64,000 nucleotides of DNA, from assembly GCF_024519315.1 (NCBI RefSeq), contig NZ_JANIIC010000048.1, positions 30,041 through 94,040 on the forward strand, in the 5' to 3' direction. The notes under the pieces were generated by a model. That model did no database searches, was not told the DNA's origin, and was given only the letters and a program-made list of their open reading frames with translations. A program made the position numbers and the translations under genes. The stretch is from Streptomyces malaysiensis subsp. samsunensis. Its GTDB lineage: Bacteria > Actinomycetota > Actinomycetes > Streptomycetales > Streptomycetaceae. Shown in pieces: positions 8,931 through 16,710 of the stretch (the stretch's first letter is position 1; every line of letters starts with the position of its first letter).

Positions 8931-9380
8931 ATGGACGCCGTACTCGCCAGCCTCATCGCCGTCGCCGGCACCCTGCTCGGGACGGTCCTCGGCCCCCTCC
9001 TCCTGCGGCACACCACCGGCAAGGAGCAACTGCGCACCACCGCAGCCCGGTTCGCGTCCCAGCTCTCCGTCCACCGCGGACACCTCTACAAACGCTGGGA
9101 GATCGCCCGGCGGGAGAACTCGGACCCCCGCGAGACGGAGGCCGCCAACGACACAAGCAACACCTCCCGCGACGACGTCACGCTCCGCCTGTACGAGCTG
9201 CGTGTCCTGACCCGCAGTGCGGAACTGCTGAGACTGGCCGACGCCGCCGTCGACGCGACCTACGCGGTGAAACGGCCCGGCGAAGACCTGTCAACGGTCA
9301 CCCGTGCAGAGATGGACGCCCGCCGAAACCGTGCCATCACCGCGGACCATGCGTTCCTCTCGGCGGCCGCTGCCATCTGA
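8931..9380 (+). CDS. Membrane-anchored hypothetical protein
   Basis: A 149-residue protein, ATG 8931 behind GGAGG at 8921. One N-terminal membrane helix (about residues 4-26, GTLLGTVLGPLLL at its end) is followed by a long basic, helical cytoplasmic domain. The layout (short anchor plus helical domain) is common in small plasmid and phage proteins of unknown function. The candidate parS site 2 lies 10 bases past its stop. Confidence 0.6.
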   Translation: MDAVLASLIAVAGTLLGTVLGPLLLRHTTGKEQLRTTAARFASQLSVHRGHLYKRWEIARRENSDPRETEAANDTSNTSRDDVTLRLYELRVLTRSAELLRLADAAVDATYAVKRPGEDLSTVTRAEMDARRNRAITADHAFLSAAAAI

Positions 9381-9390
9381 GCCAGCTGGC

Positions 9391-9405
9391 CTTTACGCCG
9401 TAAAG
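9391..9405. repeat. CTTTACGSCGTAAAG palindrome, site 2 of 9 (candidate parS)
   Basis: A perfect palindrome with central C in the short gap between the genes ending at 9380 and starting at 9559. Confidence 0.75.
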
Positions 9406-9558
9406 ACGCTGACGCCACCGCGCCCCGGTGAGATGAATCCGCCGCACCCACATACCGGACCCGATCCGGCTGCCCCCGAACGTCACATGCGCAGGGCACG
9501 CCCCCGGCCTGCAAGCACTGGGCGTGCCCTGCTCCCCCAACGAAGGAGGTCTCCCGAG

Positions 9559-9822
9559 ATGACCACAGCCAGCACCAGCACCGCAACCACCCACCCCGGA
9601 CAGGTCGCTACCACCTCCAGCGCGCCCGGGTACAAGACCTGCGGCGGCCGCCGTGCCCGGCGTCTCGACTCCTACGGCCGAGGTCGGCCGCGCTCCGATG
9701 CCGACGCCACGATGGCCGCCATTCGCCTCGGGGACGGCGCCCACGTCCACTTCTCCCTCGTCGACGACTGCTTCGCCGTCGTCCGCGCCGTCGACCCGCA
9801 CACGGACGAGGCGACCGCGTGA
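9559..9822 (+). CDS. Small hypothetical protein upstream of the GGDEF gene
   Basis: An 87-residue protein. ATG 9559 follows the strong site GAAGGAGGT (9542-9550). The N-terminus is Thr/Ser-rich. The C-terminal 35 residues (AIRLGDGAHVHFSLVDDCFA) look like a small beta-sheet fold. It overlaps the GGDEF gene by GTGA, so the two are made together. Confidence 0.55.
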   Translation: MTTASTSTATTHPGQVATTSSAPGYKTCGGRRARRLDSYGRGRPRSDADATMAAIRLGDGAHVHFSLVDDCFAVVRAVDPHTDEATA

Positions 9823-10460
9823 TAGCCGTCGACGTCATCACCGCCGCCGCCCTCCCCACCGCAGGCTGGGCCCTGACCGCCGGACTGCTGGGCCGCAAAC
9901 TGTACGCCGCACGCCACGACCCGCTCAGCGGTCTGTGGACCCGCATGCCGTGGATGCGCCGCACGGACCGGCTGATCTGCCGGCACCAGGCCAGCCACGT
10001 GCTCATGCTCGACCTGGACGGCTTCAAGCCGGTCAACGACACCTTCGGCCACCCCGCCGGCGACGCCGTCCTGCGGGCAACCGGCGCGCGCCTGGCCGAC
10101 TTCACCGCCCAGCACGGCGGACGGCACACCGAGTGCGCGCGCCTCGGCGGGGACGAGTTCGTCGCCATCCTCACCCTCAACGACAGCGACGTGGCGGCCT
10201 TCACCGACGGCCTGGCCCACGAACTCGCCCACCCCGTGCCGTGGCCCGACGGCCCCCTCACCGTCACCGCCTCCATCGGCATCGTCGCGATCGCCGACGT
10301 AACGCAGCCGTCCGCATCCACCGTGCTCAAACGCGTCGACGACGCCATGTACGACGTCAAGAAGGCCCGAGGCGGACGCGGTCACCGCGCCCCGCGCCGA
10401 GCCACCACCACCCGCGGGGCCGAAGAGCGCCTCCAGCTGACGAAGGGGGCGAGCCGATGA
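9819..10460 (+). CDS. Diguanylate cyclase (GGDEF domain)
   Basis: A 213-residue protein that would make cyclic di-GMP from two GTP. GTG 9819 overlaps the previous stop. An N-terminal hydrophobic stretch (about 5-27) may anchor it. The GGDEF domain follows: MLDLDGFKPVNDTFGHPAGD at about 65-84, and an intact active-site GGDEF near residue 111, preceded by RHTE where an inhibitory RxxD site would sit. The conserved SIGIVAI strand and DDAMYDVKKARG helix close the domain. No sensory domain is present. In Streptomyces, c-di-GMP controls the switch from hyphal growth to sporulation, so a plasmid-borne cyclase could couple element transfer to host development; this is inference. Confidence 0.9.
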   Translation: MIAVDVITAAALPTAGWALTAGLLGRKLYAARHDPLSGLWTRMPWMRRTDRLICRHQASHVLMLDLDGFKPVNDTFGHPAGDAVLRATGARLADFTAQHGGRHTECARLGGDEFVAILTLNDSDVAAFTDGLAHELAHPVPWPDGPLTVTASIGIVAIADVTQPSASTVLKRVDDAMYDVKKARGGRGHRAPRRATTTRGAEERLQLTKGASR

Positions 10461-10963
10461 CCGCACAGCACAACGTCGTGGTCCTGGAAGGCTTCCTCGA
10501 CGAGGAGACCTTGCCCGGCCCACGCGATGACACCGCCCGCTTCCGTATCCATCTGGCGGCGGACGAGGACCGCGTCGACGAAGCCGTGCTGCCCTGCGTC
10601 GTGGCCAATCCGGCCCTGGCCGCCGCCGTCCTGAACGAACGCAAACGGGGAGACCTGCTCCGCGTCGCCGGCCACCTCCGGCTCCCCCAAACACCGGCCG
10701 GCGCCATGTGGCTGGAGGTCCACGCGATCGACGTCCTCCACCCCACGCTCCTCCCCGACCCCGACCCCGACGACGAGGAGAGCACACCATTCATCGAGCG
10801 CTACGCCTCCTACGTGGTCATCTACGACCCGGACGGACTCACCCACGTGTGGCACGAGACCGGCGACCAGATCGGCTCGACCGACGACCCGTCGGAGATC
10901 AGCGACCTGATCCACGCATACGAACAGCGCACCGCCTCCGGCGACACGGGAGGCACCACGTGA
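10457..10963 (+). CDS. OB-like plasmid protein, copy 1
   Basis: A 168-residue protein. ATG 10457 overlaps the cyclase stop (ATGA). The first 105 residues read as a small beta-barrel: VVVLEGFLDEETLPG, EAVLPCVVANPALAA, GDLLRVAGHLRLPQTP, WLEVHAIDVLHP. This recalls an oligonucleotide-binding fold. The C-terminal 60 residues are a separate unit (YVVIYDPDGLTHVWHETGDQ). The gene two downstream (11109) repeats the barrel part, so the pair arose by duplication. Single-stranded DNA binding is possible but unproven. Confidence 0.6.
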   Translation: MTAQHNVVVLEGFLDEETLPGPRDDTARFRIHLAADEDRVDEAVLPCVVANPALAAAVLNERKRGDLLRVAGHLRLPQTPAGAMWLEVHAIDVLHPTLLPDPDPDDEESTPFIERYASYVVIYDPDGLTHVWHETGDQIGSTDDPSEISDLIHAYEQRTASGDTGGTT

Positions 10964-11112
10964 TCGACATCGCGTACGCCTGCGCTCTCTACCCGCTCGC
11001 CGCCTACCAACTCACCGCTGCTGCGCTGCGCGCAGCCCTCACCTCGGCGGCCAGCGACCAGCGAGACCCCACCCGCGAACGGTTCCGCCAGGAGAAGGAG
11101 GACCCCCGATGA
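10960..11112 (+). CDS. 50-residue hypothetical membrane-associated peptide
   Basis: GTG 10960 overlaps the stop of the previous gene and its own stop overlaps ATG 11109, so it is locked into a chain of coupled genes. The N-terminal 30 residues are hydrophobic (YACALYPLAAYQLTAAAL) and the remainder is highly charged. Function unknown. Confidence 0.5.
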   Translation: MIDIAYACALYPLAAYQLTAAALRAALTSAASDQRDPTRERFRQEKEDPR

Positions 11113-11498
11113 ACACTCCTGCGCTGACCCTCAGCGGCGCGCTCGCCGAACCAGCCGTCCTCGACGGCGACGAGGCCCGCTTCCGCCTGCTGCTCGCACC
11201 CGAGGGCGACGGCCACGAGCTCACCCCGCAGGAACACGACGTCCGCGAAGCCGTCCTTCCCTGCTACCTGGCCGATCCCGTCGGCGCACCGGAACTTGCC
11301 GCGCTGCCGCCCGGAGCCTCGCTCAAGGTCACCGGCTACCTCGCTCTGCCCGAGCAGCCGACCACTCCCCTGCGCCTGGTCGTGCTCACGGTCCAGCCCG
11401 AGGACCCGGAACACGAGGCATTCGCTGCCCCATCGCCCCCTCCCTCGCAGTGCCCGGCACTGCGCCTCGTCTACACCAGCGGGCCGACCGAGCCCTGA
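11109..11498 (+). CDS. OB-like plasmid protein, copy 2
   Basis: A 129-residue paralogue of the protein at 10457. The matching blocks are SGALAEPAVLDGDEARFRL, EAVLPCYLADP, GASLKVTGYLALPEQP and LRLVVLTVQPED. It lacks the second domain of copy 1 and instead ends in a Pro-rich tail. ATG 11109 overlaps the preceding stop. Two neighbouring copies of different length suggest a duplicated accessory factor, perhaps binding single-stranded DNA. Confidence 0.6.
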   Translation: MNTPALTLSGALAEPAVLDGDEARFRLLLAPEGDGHELTPQEHDVREAVLPCYLADPVGAPELAALPPGASLKVTGYLALPEQPTTPLRLVVLTVQPEDPEHEAFAAPSPPPSQCPALRLVYTSGPTEP

Positions 11499-11568
11499 AC
11501 CACCGCACCCCGCGGGCAGGTCCACCGCGGCCTGCCCCTCTGTACCCCCTGCACCGAAGGACTCTCCG

Positions 11569-11925
11569 ATGGCGATACCCGCCACCCCCACCAGCCCGCC
11601 GGCCGTCACCACCGCCGAGGCCCTCGCCCTCGACCTCATGGCCGACGGCTTCTCCGCCGACGACATCAGGCTGCGCACCGAGATCGCCCCCGACGACCTC
11701 TACCGCCTCGCAGCCCTGCACAACGTGCCCTCCCCGCACGGCACCATCGAGGGATTCGGCTGCCACCGAGCACGCCGCGAACAGCCCAGCGAGAAGTGCG
11801 CGCCCCTGGAAGCCCGCTGCGAGGCCCAATTCCGAGCCAGGCAGCGCATCGCTGATGCCGAGCGCACCCTCGGCCGGCAACACCGCACCCGCCGCGGCCG
11901 CCGCAACACTCTCGCCCGCGCGTAA
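11569..11925 (+). CDS. Small basic protein with HTH-like segment
   Basis: A 118-residue protein. ATG 11569 lies behind GAAGGA (11556-11561). Residues 14-50 (EALALDLMADGFSADDIRLR plus the following helix) look like a helix-turn-helix of the kind that reads 'A..L...G.S..DI'. Two cysteines (GFGCHRA, SEKCAPL) and a strongly basic C-terminus follow. Probably DNA-binding. The 157 bases after it (11926-12082) carry no gene. Confidence 0.5.
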   Translation: MAIPATPTSPPAVTTAEALALDLMADGFSADDIRLRTEIAPDDLYRLAALHNVPSPHGTIEGFGCHRARREQPSEKCAPLEARCEAQFRARQRIADAERTLGRQHRTRRGRRNTLARA

Positions 11926-12082
11926 CTCCCGTCCGGCCCGGGGCGGCCGTCGACCTCCGAGCCCGGCCGCCCCGGCTGCCCCGTCACCGTCCTGTCGGCA
12001 GACCACCGGGACACCAGGACCGACCAGCCCGCCGCGGGCCCGCCCCTTCGGGCCGGCCGTCGACCCTTTCGCAAGGAGCCCA

Positions 12083-12601
12083 ATGCCCATCCCCCAGACC
12101 GTGGTCCCCGAGCCCGCACGGGACCAGACCGCCAGCCGCCAACCGCACGCCGCCCAATCCGGCCAGCCCACCGCCGTCCGCGCACTGACCATCCAGCCAC
12201 CCTGGTCCGACCTGATCGCCTTCGAGAACGAGGCGATCGCGAAACGAATCGAGAACCGCAGCTGGACCAGGACCTGGCGCGGAACCCTGCTCATCCACGG
12301 CGGCCTCACCCTCGACCAGATGGCGCTCGCACTGCCTGCCGTACGAGCCGCGCTGCCTGACGACTACCAGCCGGTTCAGGGATTCGTCGTCGCGATCGCC
12401 GACCTCACCGGCATCCACCCCGACGACGGCGAATGCACCCCCTGGTCGGAGCGAGGATGCTTCCACTGGGAGCTCACCAGCGTGCAGCGCATCCAGCCGG
12501 TCAAGGCCCGCGGGATGCAGGGCCTGTGGACCCCCAAGCAGCCCCTGCTCGACCAGATCGTCACCGCCAACCCGGCCTTCGCCATGCGACTCGCCGCATA
12601 G
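12083..12601 (+). CDS. ASCH-domain protein
   Basis: A 172-residue protein, ATG 12083 behind AAGGAG. The ASCH fold (a PUA-like RNA/nucleotide-binding fold) is indicated by ALTIQPPWSDLI at about 50, KRIENRSWTRTWRGTLLIHG at about 69-88, and VVAIADLTG with HWELTSVQRIQP near 120-145. ASCH proteins include RNA-binding and amidohydrolase members; the exact role here is not visible. It is free-standing with no overlap to its neighbours. Confidence 0.75.
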   Translation: MPIPQTVVPEPARDQTASRQPHAAQSGQPTAVRALTIQPPWSDLIAFENEAIAKRIENRSWTRTWRGTLLIHGGLTLDQMALALPAVRAALPDDYQPVQGFVVAIADLTGIHPDDGECTPWSERGCFHWELTSVQRIQPVKARGMQGLWTPKQPLLDQIVTANPAFAMRLAA

Positions 12602-12782
12602 CCCCCGTCACACACCACACCCACCAAGACCAGAACGCCGGGGACCAACTCCCTGCCCCTCCCGACCTCGCCGCCGCCGTCAGCCCCACCAAGCCCGCCC
12701 TCCTCCGCGGCCACGACGCGGACGACCAGGCGCTGCGCTACCTCCTGATGCCAGTCCGCCTCAGCGGCTGAACCCCAGCCAG

Positions 12783-12826
12783 GCCCGGGTCTCGCGCTCG
12801 CCACCTCGACCGGCGCGAGGCCGGGG
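12783..12826. terminator. Hairpin next to candidate parS site 3
   Basis: CTCGCGC (12791-12797) pairs with GCGCGAG (12813-12819), and the outer CCCGG and CCGGG can extend the stem. There is no T-run. It lies in the 281-base gap 12602-12882, immediately before the palindrome at 12828, so it could end transcription of the ASCH gene. Confidence 0.4.
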
Positions 12827-12827
12827 T

Positions 12828-12842
12828 CTTTACGCCGTAAAG
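12828..12842. repeat. CTTTACGSCGTAAAG palindrome, site 3 of 9 (candidate parS)
   Basis: A perfect palindrome with central C, 40 bases upstream of the DUF4326 gene start. Confidence 0.75.
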
Positions 12843-12882
12843 ACCCACAGCCCGCCCTCCAGACCGAGCCCGAACCAGGAGC

Positions 12883-13320
12883 ATGAGACGCCTGGCCCAC
12901 CTCCACCAACAGCCCCCGAGCCCTGCTCGTATCCGGCGCACGCGAACCAAGAACTGGCGCGCCGGAAGCGCACGGTGCGTCGACCGCAGCAGCCGCTACG
13001 GCAACCCGTGGCGCATCATCGACGACGTCGTCGTCCTCGCTCCGGACGGCACAACCCAGCCCCTGGCCTCACCTGGAGAGGCCCGCAAGGAAGCCAGCAG
13101 CCGCTACCAGGCCTGGCTCCACGGCGAAGGACCCGACACCTACCGCGTCGGCAAGAGGACCTTCGACCGGCGCCGTGTCCACACCGACCTCAAACACCTC
13201 GAAGGCCGTGACCTGGCCTGCACCTGCCCGCTGCCCAGTGACGGCGAAGACGACCACTGCCACGCAACTGTGCTCCTGAAGCTGGCCAACCACCCCGAGA
13301 GGACCAGGACGTGCACGTGA
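12883..13320 (+). CDS. DUF4326 protein
   Basis: A 145-residue protein, ATG 12883 behind CAGGAG. It carries the DUF4326 pattern: RYGNPWRI near residue 38, a central helix ending in YQAWLHG, then LKHLEGRDLACTCPLP and DDHCHATVLLKL at the end. The family is frequent in phages and plasmids and has no assigned activity. Its stop overlaps the GTG of the following (broken) gene. Confidence 0.75.
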   Translation: MRRLAHLHQQPPSPARIRRTRTKNWRAGSARCVDRSSRYGNPWRIIDDVVVLAPDGTTQPLASPGEARKEASSRYQAWLHGEGPDTYRVGKRTFDRRRVHTDLKHLEGRDLACTCPLPSDGEDDHCHATVLLKLANHPERTRTCT

Positions 13321-13938
13321 CCGGCTCTGTACAGGCTCCGTCGCCGCGCGGCTACCGCACCGCCACCCTGCACCTGACGGTCGAGGCCGCCGAACACGCA
13401 CGCCGCCAGGAAGCTGGCCTCGGGTACATACGCGACTCGCACTGTGCCCTGCTGGACACCCTGATGGCCCTCCCACCAGGCCCTCCCGGTCCAGCACGAG
13501 GACCTGACCGCACGGCAGCAGGCCGACATACGACGTGCACCGGCCGGGATCCTGGACCTGACCCTCGGCGTCGTCACCCGGCACGCCGTACGTCCGTGCC
13601 GCGTCGACCTCGCCACAATCCACGCCACCTGCACCCGCGACAGCATCGGGCGAGCAAGCTCCTACGCGCCGTTCTGCACCCGCGACGTCGTCACCCCCAC
13701 ACCGCCCCGCCGCAACTTCCTGCTGTCCGAGGCGAACTACTGGGGAATCGGCGTCTTCCTCGACCACGGGAACGGTGAGCTCGAGACACTCGTCGAGCCC
13801 GAGCTGTGGCGACCGAAGCGGCACACACCCGCCGCCTGGCGCTTCGCGGAGGCCGCGTACGCCTCCTACCTCTCGCACACCCCAAGCCCCCAGACGACCA
13901 AGGCCCTCAACCACGCAGGAGAACAGACCCGTGGGTGA
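13317..13938 (+). pseudogene. Hypothetical gene broken by a single-base frameshift
   Basis: From GTG 13317 (GTGA overlap with the previous stop) a sensible frame runs to about 13475 (LDTLMAL). Sensible coding then continues in the next frame (HQALPVQHEDLTARQQADIR through FLLSEANYWGIGVFLDHGNG) to TGA 13936-13938. The total of 622 bases is one more than a multiple of three, which fits one extra C in the CTCCCACC run near 13470-13476. The combined protein would have about 206 residues and no recognised domain. It is either a real mutation or a sequence error. Confidence 0.55.
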
Positions 13939-14820
13939 CCACACCGGCATCGAATGGACGGACTGCACCTTCAACCCCTGGTGGGGATGCTCGCGGGTCT
14001 CGCCCGGGTGCAAGAACACTGCTACGCGGACCAATTCGCCCGCCGCTGGGGCCTCGACCTCTTCCACCGCGGCGGCGAGCGCCGGATGCTGTCCGACCAG
14101 TACTGGCGCAAGCCCCTCGCCTGGAACCGCCAGGCGGAGGAAACCGGCGTGCCCCTCCGCGTCTTCACGGCCTCCATGGCCGACGTCTTCGAGGCCCACC
14201 TCCAGGTCGCCGAACCCCGCGAACGGCTCTGGAAGCTCATCGAGCAGACCCCCTGGCTCCGGTGGCAACTGCTGACCAAGCGGCCGGAGAACATCGCCAC
14301 CATGGCCCCGTGGGGCGACGCCTGGCCGGACCACGTGTGGATCGGCACCAGCGTCGAAGACCAGCGCTACGCCGAAGAGCGCATCCCCCTCCTCCTGAAG
14401 GTCAATGCCCGTGTCCGGTTCCTCTCGTGTGAACCGCTCGTGCAGCAGATCGATCTGGAGCCGTACCTGGCTGACGTCACCACCGGCGCGGGCATCAACT
14501 GGGTCATCGCCGGTGGTGAATCCGGTGCCAAGGCCCGCCCGATGAACCCGGCGTGGGCCCGCAATCTCCGGGATCAGTGCGACGCAGTGGGCACGCCCTA
14601 TTTCTTCAAGCAATGGGGCGAGTGGGCGCCGTCCGGCCGCATCGCTATCGGCGGGAACCAGCGTGGCCACGCCCTGGTGGGCGACCCGGTCGACGGACTG
14701 GGGCATCGGGTCGAGATGGTCCGCCTCGGCAAGAAGAAGGCCGGGCGCCTCCTGGACGGCCAACTGCACGACGCCGTGCCGCCTCTCAGCACTGCCCGGG
14801 CAACAGCTTCCGAAGCCTGA
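13931..14820 (+). pseudogene. DUF5131 (phage Gp37/Gp68-like) protein, frameshifted in its cysteine motif
   Basis: GTG 13931 opens GDHTGIEWTDCTFNPWWGCS, the family's N-terminal signature, and reaches SPGCKN at 14016. The expected continuation CYADQFARRWG lies in another frame. Two extra bases (AC, giving AACAC) or one missing base at 14014-14020 separate the two Cys of the GC-x-C-CY cluster. The rest (SMADVFEA, LLTKRPEN, FLSCEPL, WVIAGGESGAKARPMNPAWA, FFKQWGEW) is intact to TGA 14820. At 890 bases it is not a multiple of three. Reading from ATG 13954 gives a 288-residue product whose first residues are out of register. A dinucleotide slippage or sequence error is likely. Confidence 0.75.
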
Positions 14821-14835
14821 CTCACCCTCGGCGGT

Positions 14836-14850
14836 CTTTACGCCGTAAAG
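14836..14850. repeat. CTTTACGSCGTAAAG palindrome, site 4 of 9 (candidate parS)
   Basis: A perfect palindrome whose symmetry extends further than in the other copies, to 27 bases at 14830-14856 with flanks GGCGGT and ACCGCC. It ends only 15 bases from the stop codon of the IS481-type transposase, so the insertion landed next to it. Confidence 0.75.
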
Positions 14851-14865
14851 ACCGCCGGCCTCTGC

Positions 14866-15818
14866 CTAGTTGTACTGACCCGCGAGGTTGGGGACGCGAC
14901 TGGCGGGTGACTGGCCCTTGAGTGCGGTGTGTCCGCGGTGGTGGTTGTAGGTGTGCAGCCAGAGAGGGTAGGCATCGCGTCGTTCGGCTTCGGACCGGTA
15001 GGACTTGGCGTAGGCCCATTCGTCGAGGAGGGTGAGGTTGAACCGTTCAACCTTGCCGTTGGTCTGGGGGCGGTAGGGGCGGGTCCGCTTGTGTGAAATC
15101 CCTTGTTCGGCAAGCGAGTTGCGCCAGAGGTGGGACCTGTAGCAGGAGCCATTGTCGGTCAGGACCCGGCGGATGGTGATTCCGGCATTGGCGAAGAAGG
15201 TGTGGGCCCGCTGCCAGAATCCGACGGCGGTTTCCTTCTTCTCGTCGACCAGGATCTCGCTGTAGACGAGCCGGGAGTGGTCGTCGATGGCGTTGTGCAG
15301 GAAGCTCATGCCCGCCTTCGCGCTGTTCTTGCGGCCCGCCTGCCGGCCGAGGACCTTGTGGCCGCCGCCGTCGGGGATGTTGCCGAGCTTCTTGATGTCG
15401 ACGTGCACGAGGTCGCCCGGGGCCGCGTGTTCGTAGCGGCGGATCACCCGGCCGGTGGCCCGGTCCAGGTGGGCCAGGCGGGCGAGACCGTAGCGCGTCA
15501 GGACGCGGTGGACGGTGGCCGGGTTCAGTCCGAGAAGGTAGGCAATGCGGGCAGGCCCCCAGCGGCGCAGGATGCGGACCTTGATGATCCGGCGCTCGGT
15601 GCGGGTGGGGTCCGGCGTGGGCTGCGGTGAGGCCGTGAGGAGCGGTCGGCCATACCGGCCTCGCCGAGCTCGCGGTAGCGGGTGGCCCACCGCTGGGCCG
15701 TGGTGGGCGAGACCTGGAAGCGTTCGGCGGCCCGCCGCAGCGGCCACCGGTCCTCGACGACACAGCGGGCCAGACGCAGACGGCCGGTCTCGGTCAGGGG
15801 TGCGTTGCGGTGGACCAT
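14866..15818 (-). mobile_element. IS481-family insertion sequence, ends not defined
   Basis: The element is recognised from its transposase. I could not find convincing terminal inverted repeats or a target duplication in the flanks (14851-14865 and 15819-15850), so the coordinates cover only the coding part. Everything to its right up to 24 kb is cargo or decayed genes, in contrast to the coupled gene chains on its left. Confidence 0.75.
14866..15818 (-). pseudogene. IS481-family transposase with a frameshift
   Basis: ATG at 15818 (minus strand) starts MVHRNAPLTETGRLRLARCV and an HTH (RRAAERFQVSPTTAQRWATR), the usual IS481 N-terminus, up to SSRPHRSP at about 15627. The continuation (PTPDPTRTERRIIKVRILRR, then the integrase core) is in another frame. 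The core shows DDHSRLVYSE, VLTDNGSCYRS and RPYRPQTNGKVERFN, which supply the DDE residues, and ends at 14866. The length of 953 bases is one short of 318 codons, the normal family size, so one base appears to be missing near 15620-15627. The transposase is probably inactive unless this is a sequence error. Confidence 0.8.
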
Positions 15819-15849
15819 GCGAGGACTTTCTGGCTCTGAAAATGACGAT

Positions 15850-15885
15850 GGCCGGGTGCACGGGTGATGTCCCGTGCACCCGGCC
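15850..15885 (-). terminator. Strong hairpin between the IS and the oxidoreductase operon
   Basis: A perfect 15-bp stem, GGCCGGGTGCACGGG at 15850-15864 with its complement at 15871-15885, and a 6-base loop. It lies downstream of the minus-strand gene that ends at 16069 and just upstream of the transposase, so it most likely ends the oxidoreductase transcript. Confidence 0.65.
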
Positions 15886-16068
15886 GTGGTGCTGGCTGTG
15901 TAAGCGGCCGGCGGTGAGCTCCGGATTGCCGGTGGCGTGGCTCGTTTCGCCCCGGCGTCAGCGGTCACGACGGCGTTCGCGCCCACGTCCAGCTCTGGCG
16001 TCGTGGTTGCGGGTGACGGCACGTGCGTGGGCGCGCGGCGCACGCCCGAGTCGGATCGCTGCGTCGGG

Positions 16069-16710
16069 TCACACGATCCGAGGGGCCTCGGCCAGACGAG
16101 CCCGCAGGTCAGCCGTGCCCACTGCGGCGAGGAAGGCGGGACGGCCGAACTCGGCACGCCAGCTCTCCGAGAGCGGGCCGAGATTCACGGTGTCGAAGCC
16201 GAACCGATCGTAGAGTTCCGTGACGAACGCTGCGGCCTTGGGGAAGTCGCTGGCGGTCGTGAGTGCTCGCCGTCCGGGGGTGCCGCTGGGGCGGCCGTCG
16301 GTGGTGATGTCGGCCGCGGCGATGTGGTTGAAGCCCTTGGCGACTTCGGCGCCTTCGAGGTGCTGCTGCACCAGCCCGGAGGTGGTCGTCTCGCCCGTGT
16401 CCAGTGCGGGGATGTGGCCGTCGCGGGGCGGATAGTAGTTGATGGCGTCGATGACGATTTTGCCTCGGAGAGGTGCGACGGGCAGGTCTCGGTAGGCCGC
16501 CATGGGGATACCGGCCATGACGACGTCGGCGTCCTGCGCGGTCTGGATGACCGTTGCTGCGCGTGCCGTGGGCCCCAGCTCGGCAATCAGGTCCGCCAGG
16601 GTCTCGGGCCCGCGCGCGTTGCTGAGGATGACGTCGTAGCCGAGCGTCACGGCCTTGCGGGCGACCTGGCCAGCGACACTGCCCGCGCCGATGAAGCCGA
16701 GCGTCGTCAC
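16069..16710 (-). CDS. NADP(H)/F420-dependent dinucleotide-binding reductase
   Basis: A 213-residue protein starting at GTG 16710. The Rossmann signature LGFIGAGSVAGQVARKAV opens the protein, followed by SNARGPETLADLIAELG and VMAGIPMAAYRDLP. This is the pattern of the F420-dependent NADP oxidoreductase family (NAD-binding domain related to pyrroline carboxylate reductase). The middle has DAINYYPPRDG and the C-terminus is helical. The substrate is unknown. The start overlaps the stop of the upstream oxidoreductase (GTGA), so the two are one operon, transcribed away from the GlxA-like regulator. Confidence 0.8.
   Translation of the reverse strand: MTTLGFIGAGSVAGQVARKAVTLGYDVILSNARGPETLADLIAELGPTARAATVIQTAQDADVVMAGIPMAAYRDLPVAPLRGKIVIDAINYYPPRDGHIPALDTGETTTSGLVQQHLEGAEVAKGFNHIAAADITTDGRPSGTPGRRALTTASDFPKAAAFVTELYDRFGFDTVNLGPLSESWRAEFGRPAFLAAVGTADLRARLAEAPRIV

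Noticed and set aside
12433..12771. Open frame after the ASCH gene
   Set aside because: Pro/Arg-rich, no binding site, and it overlaps the ASCH gene in another frame.
14851..15860. Terminal inverted repeats of the IS481-type element
   Set aside because: I compared the two flanks by eye and found no matching ends, so no boundaries are claimed.
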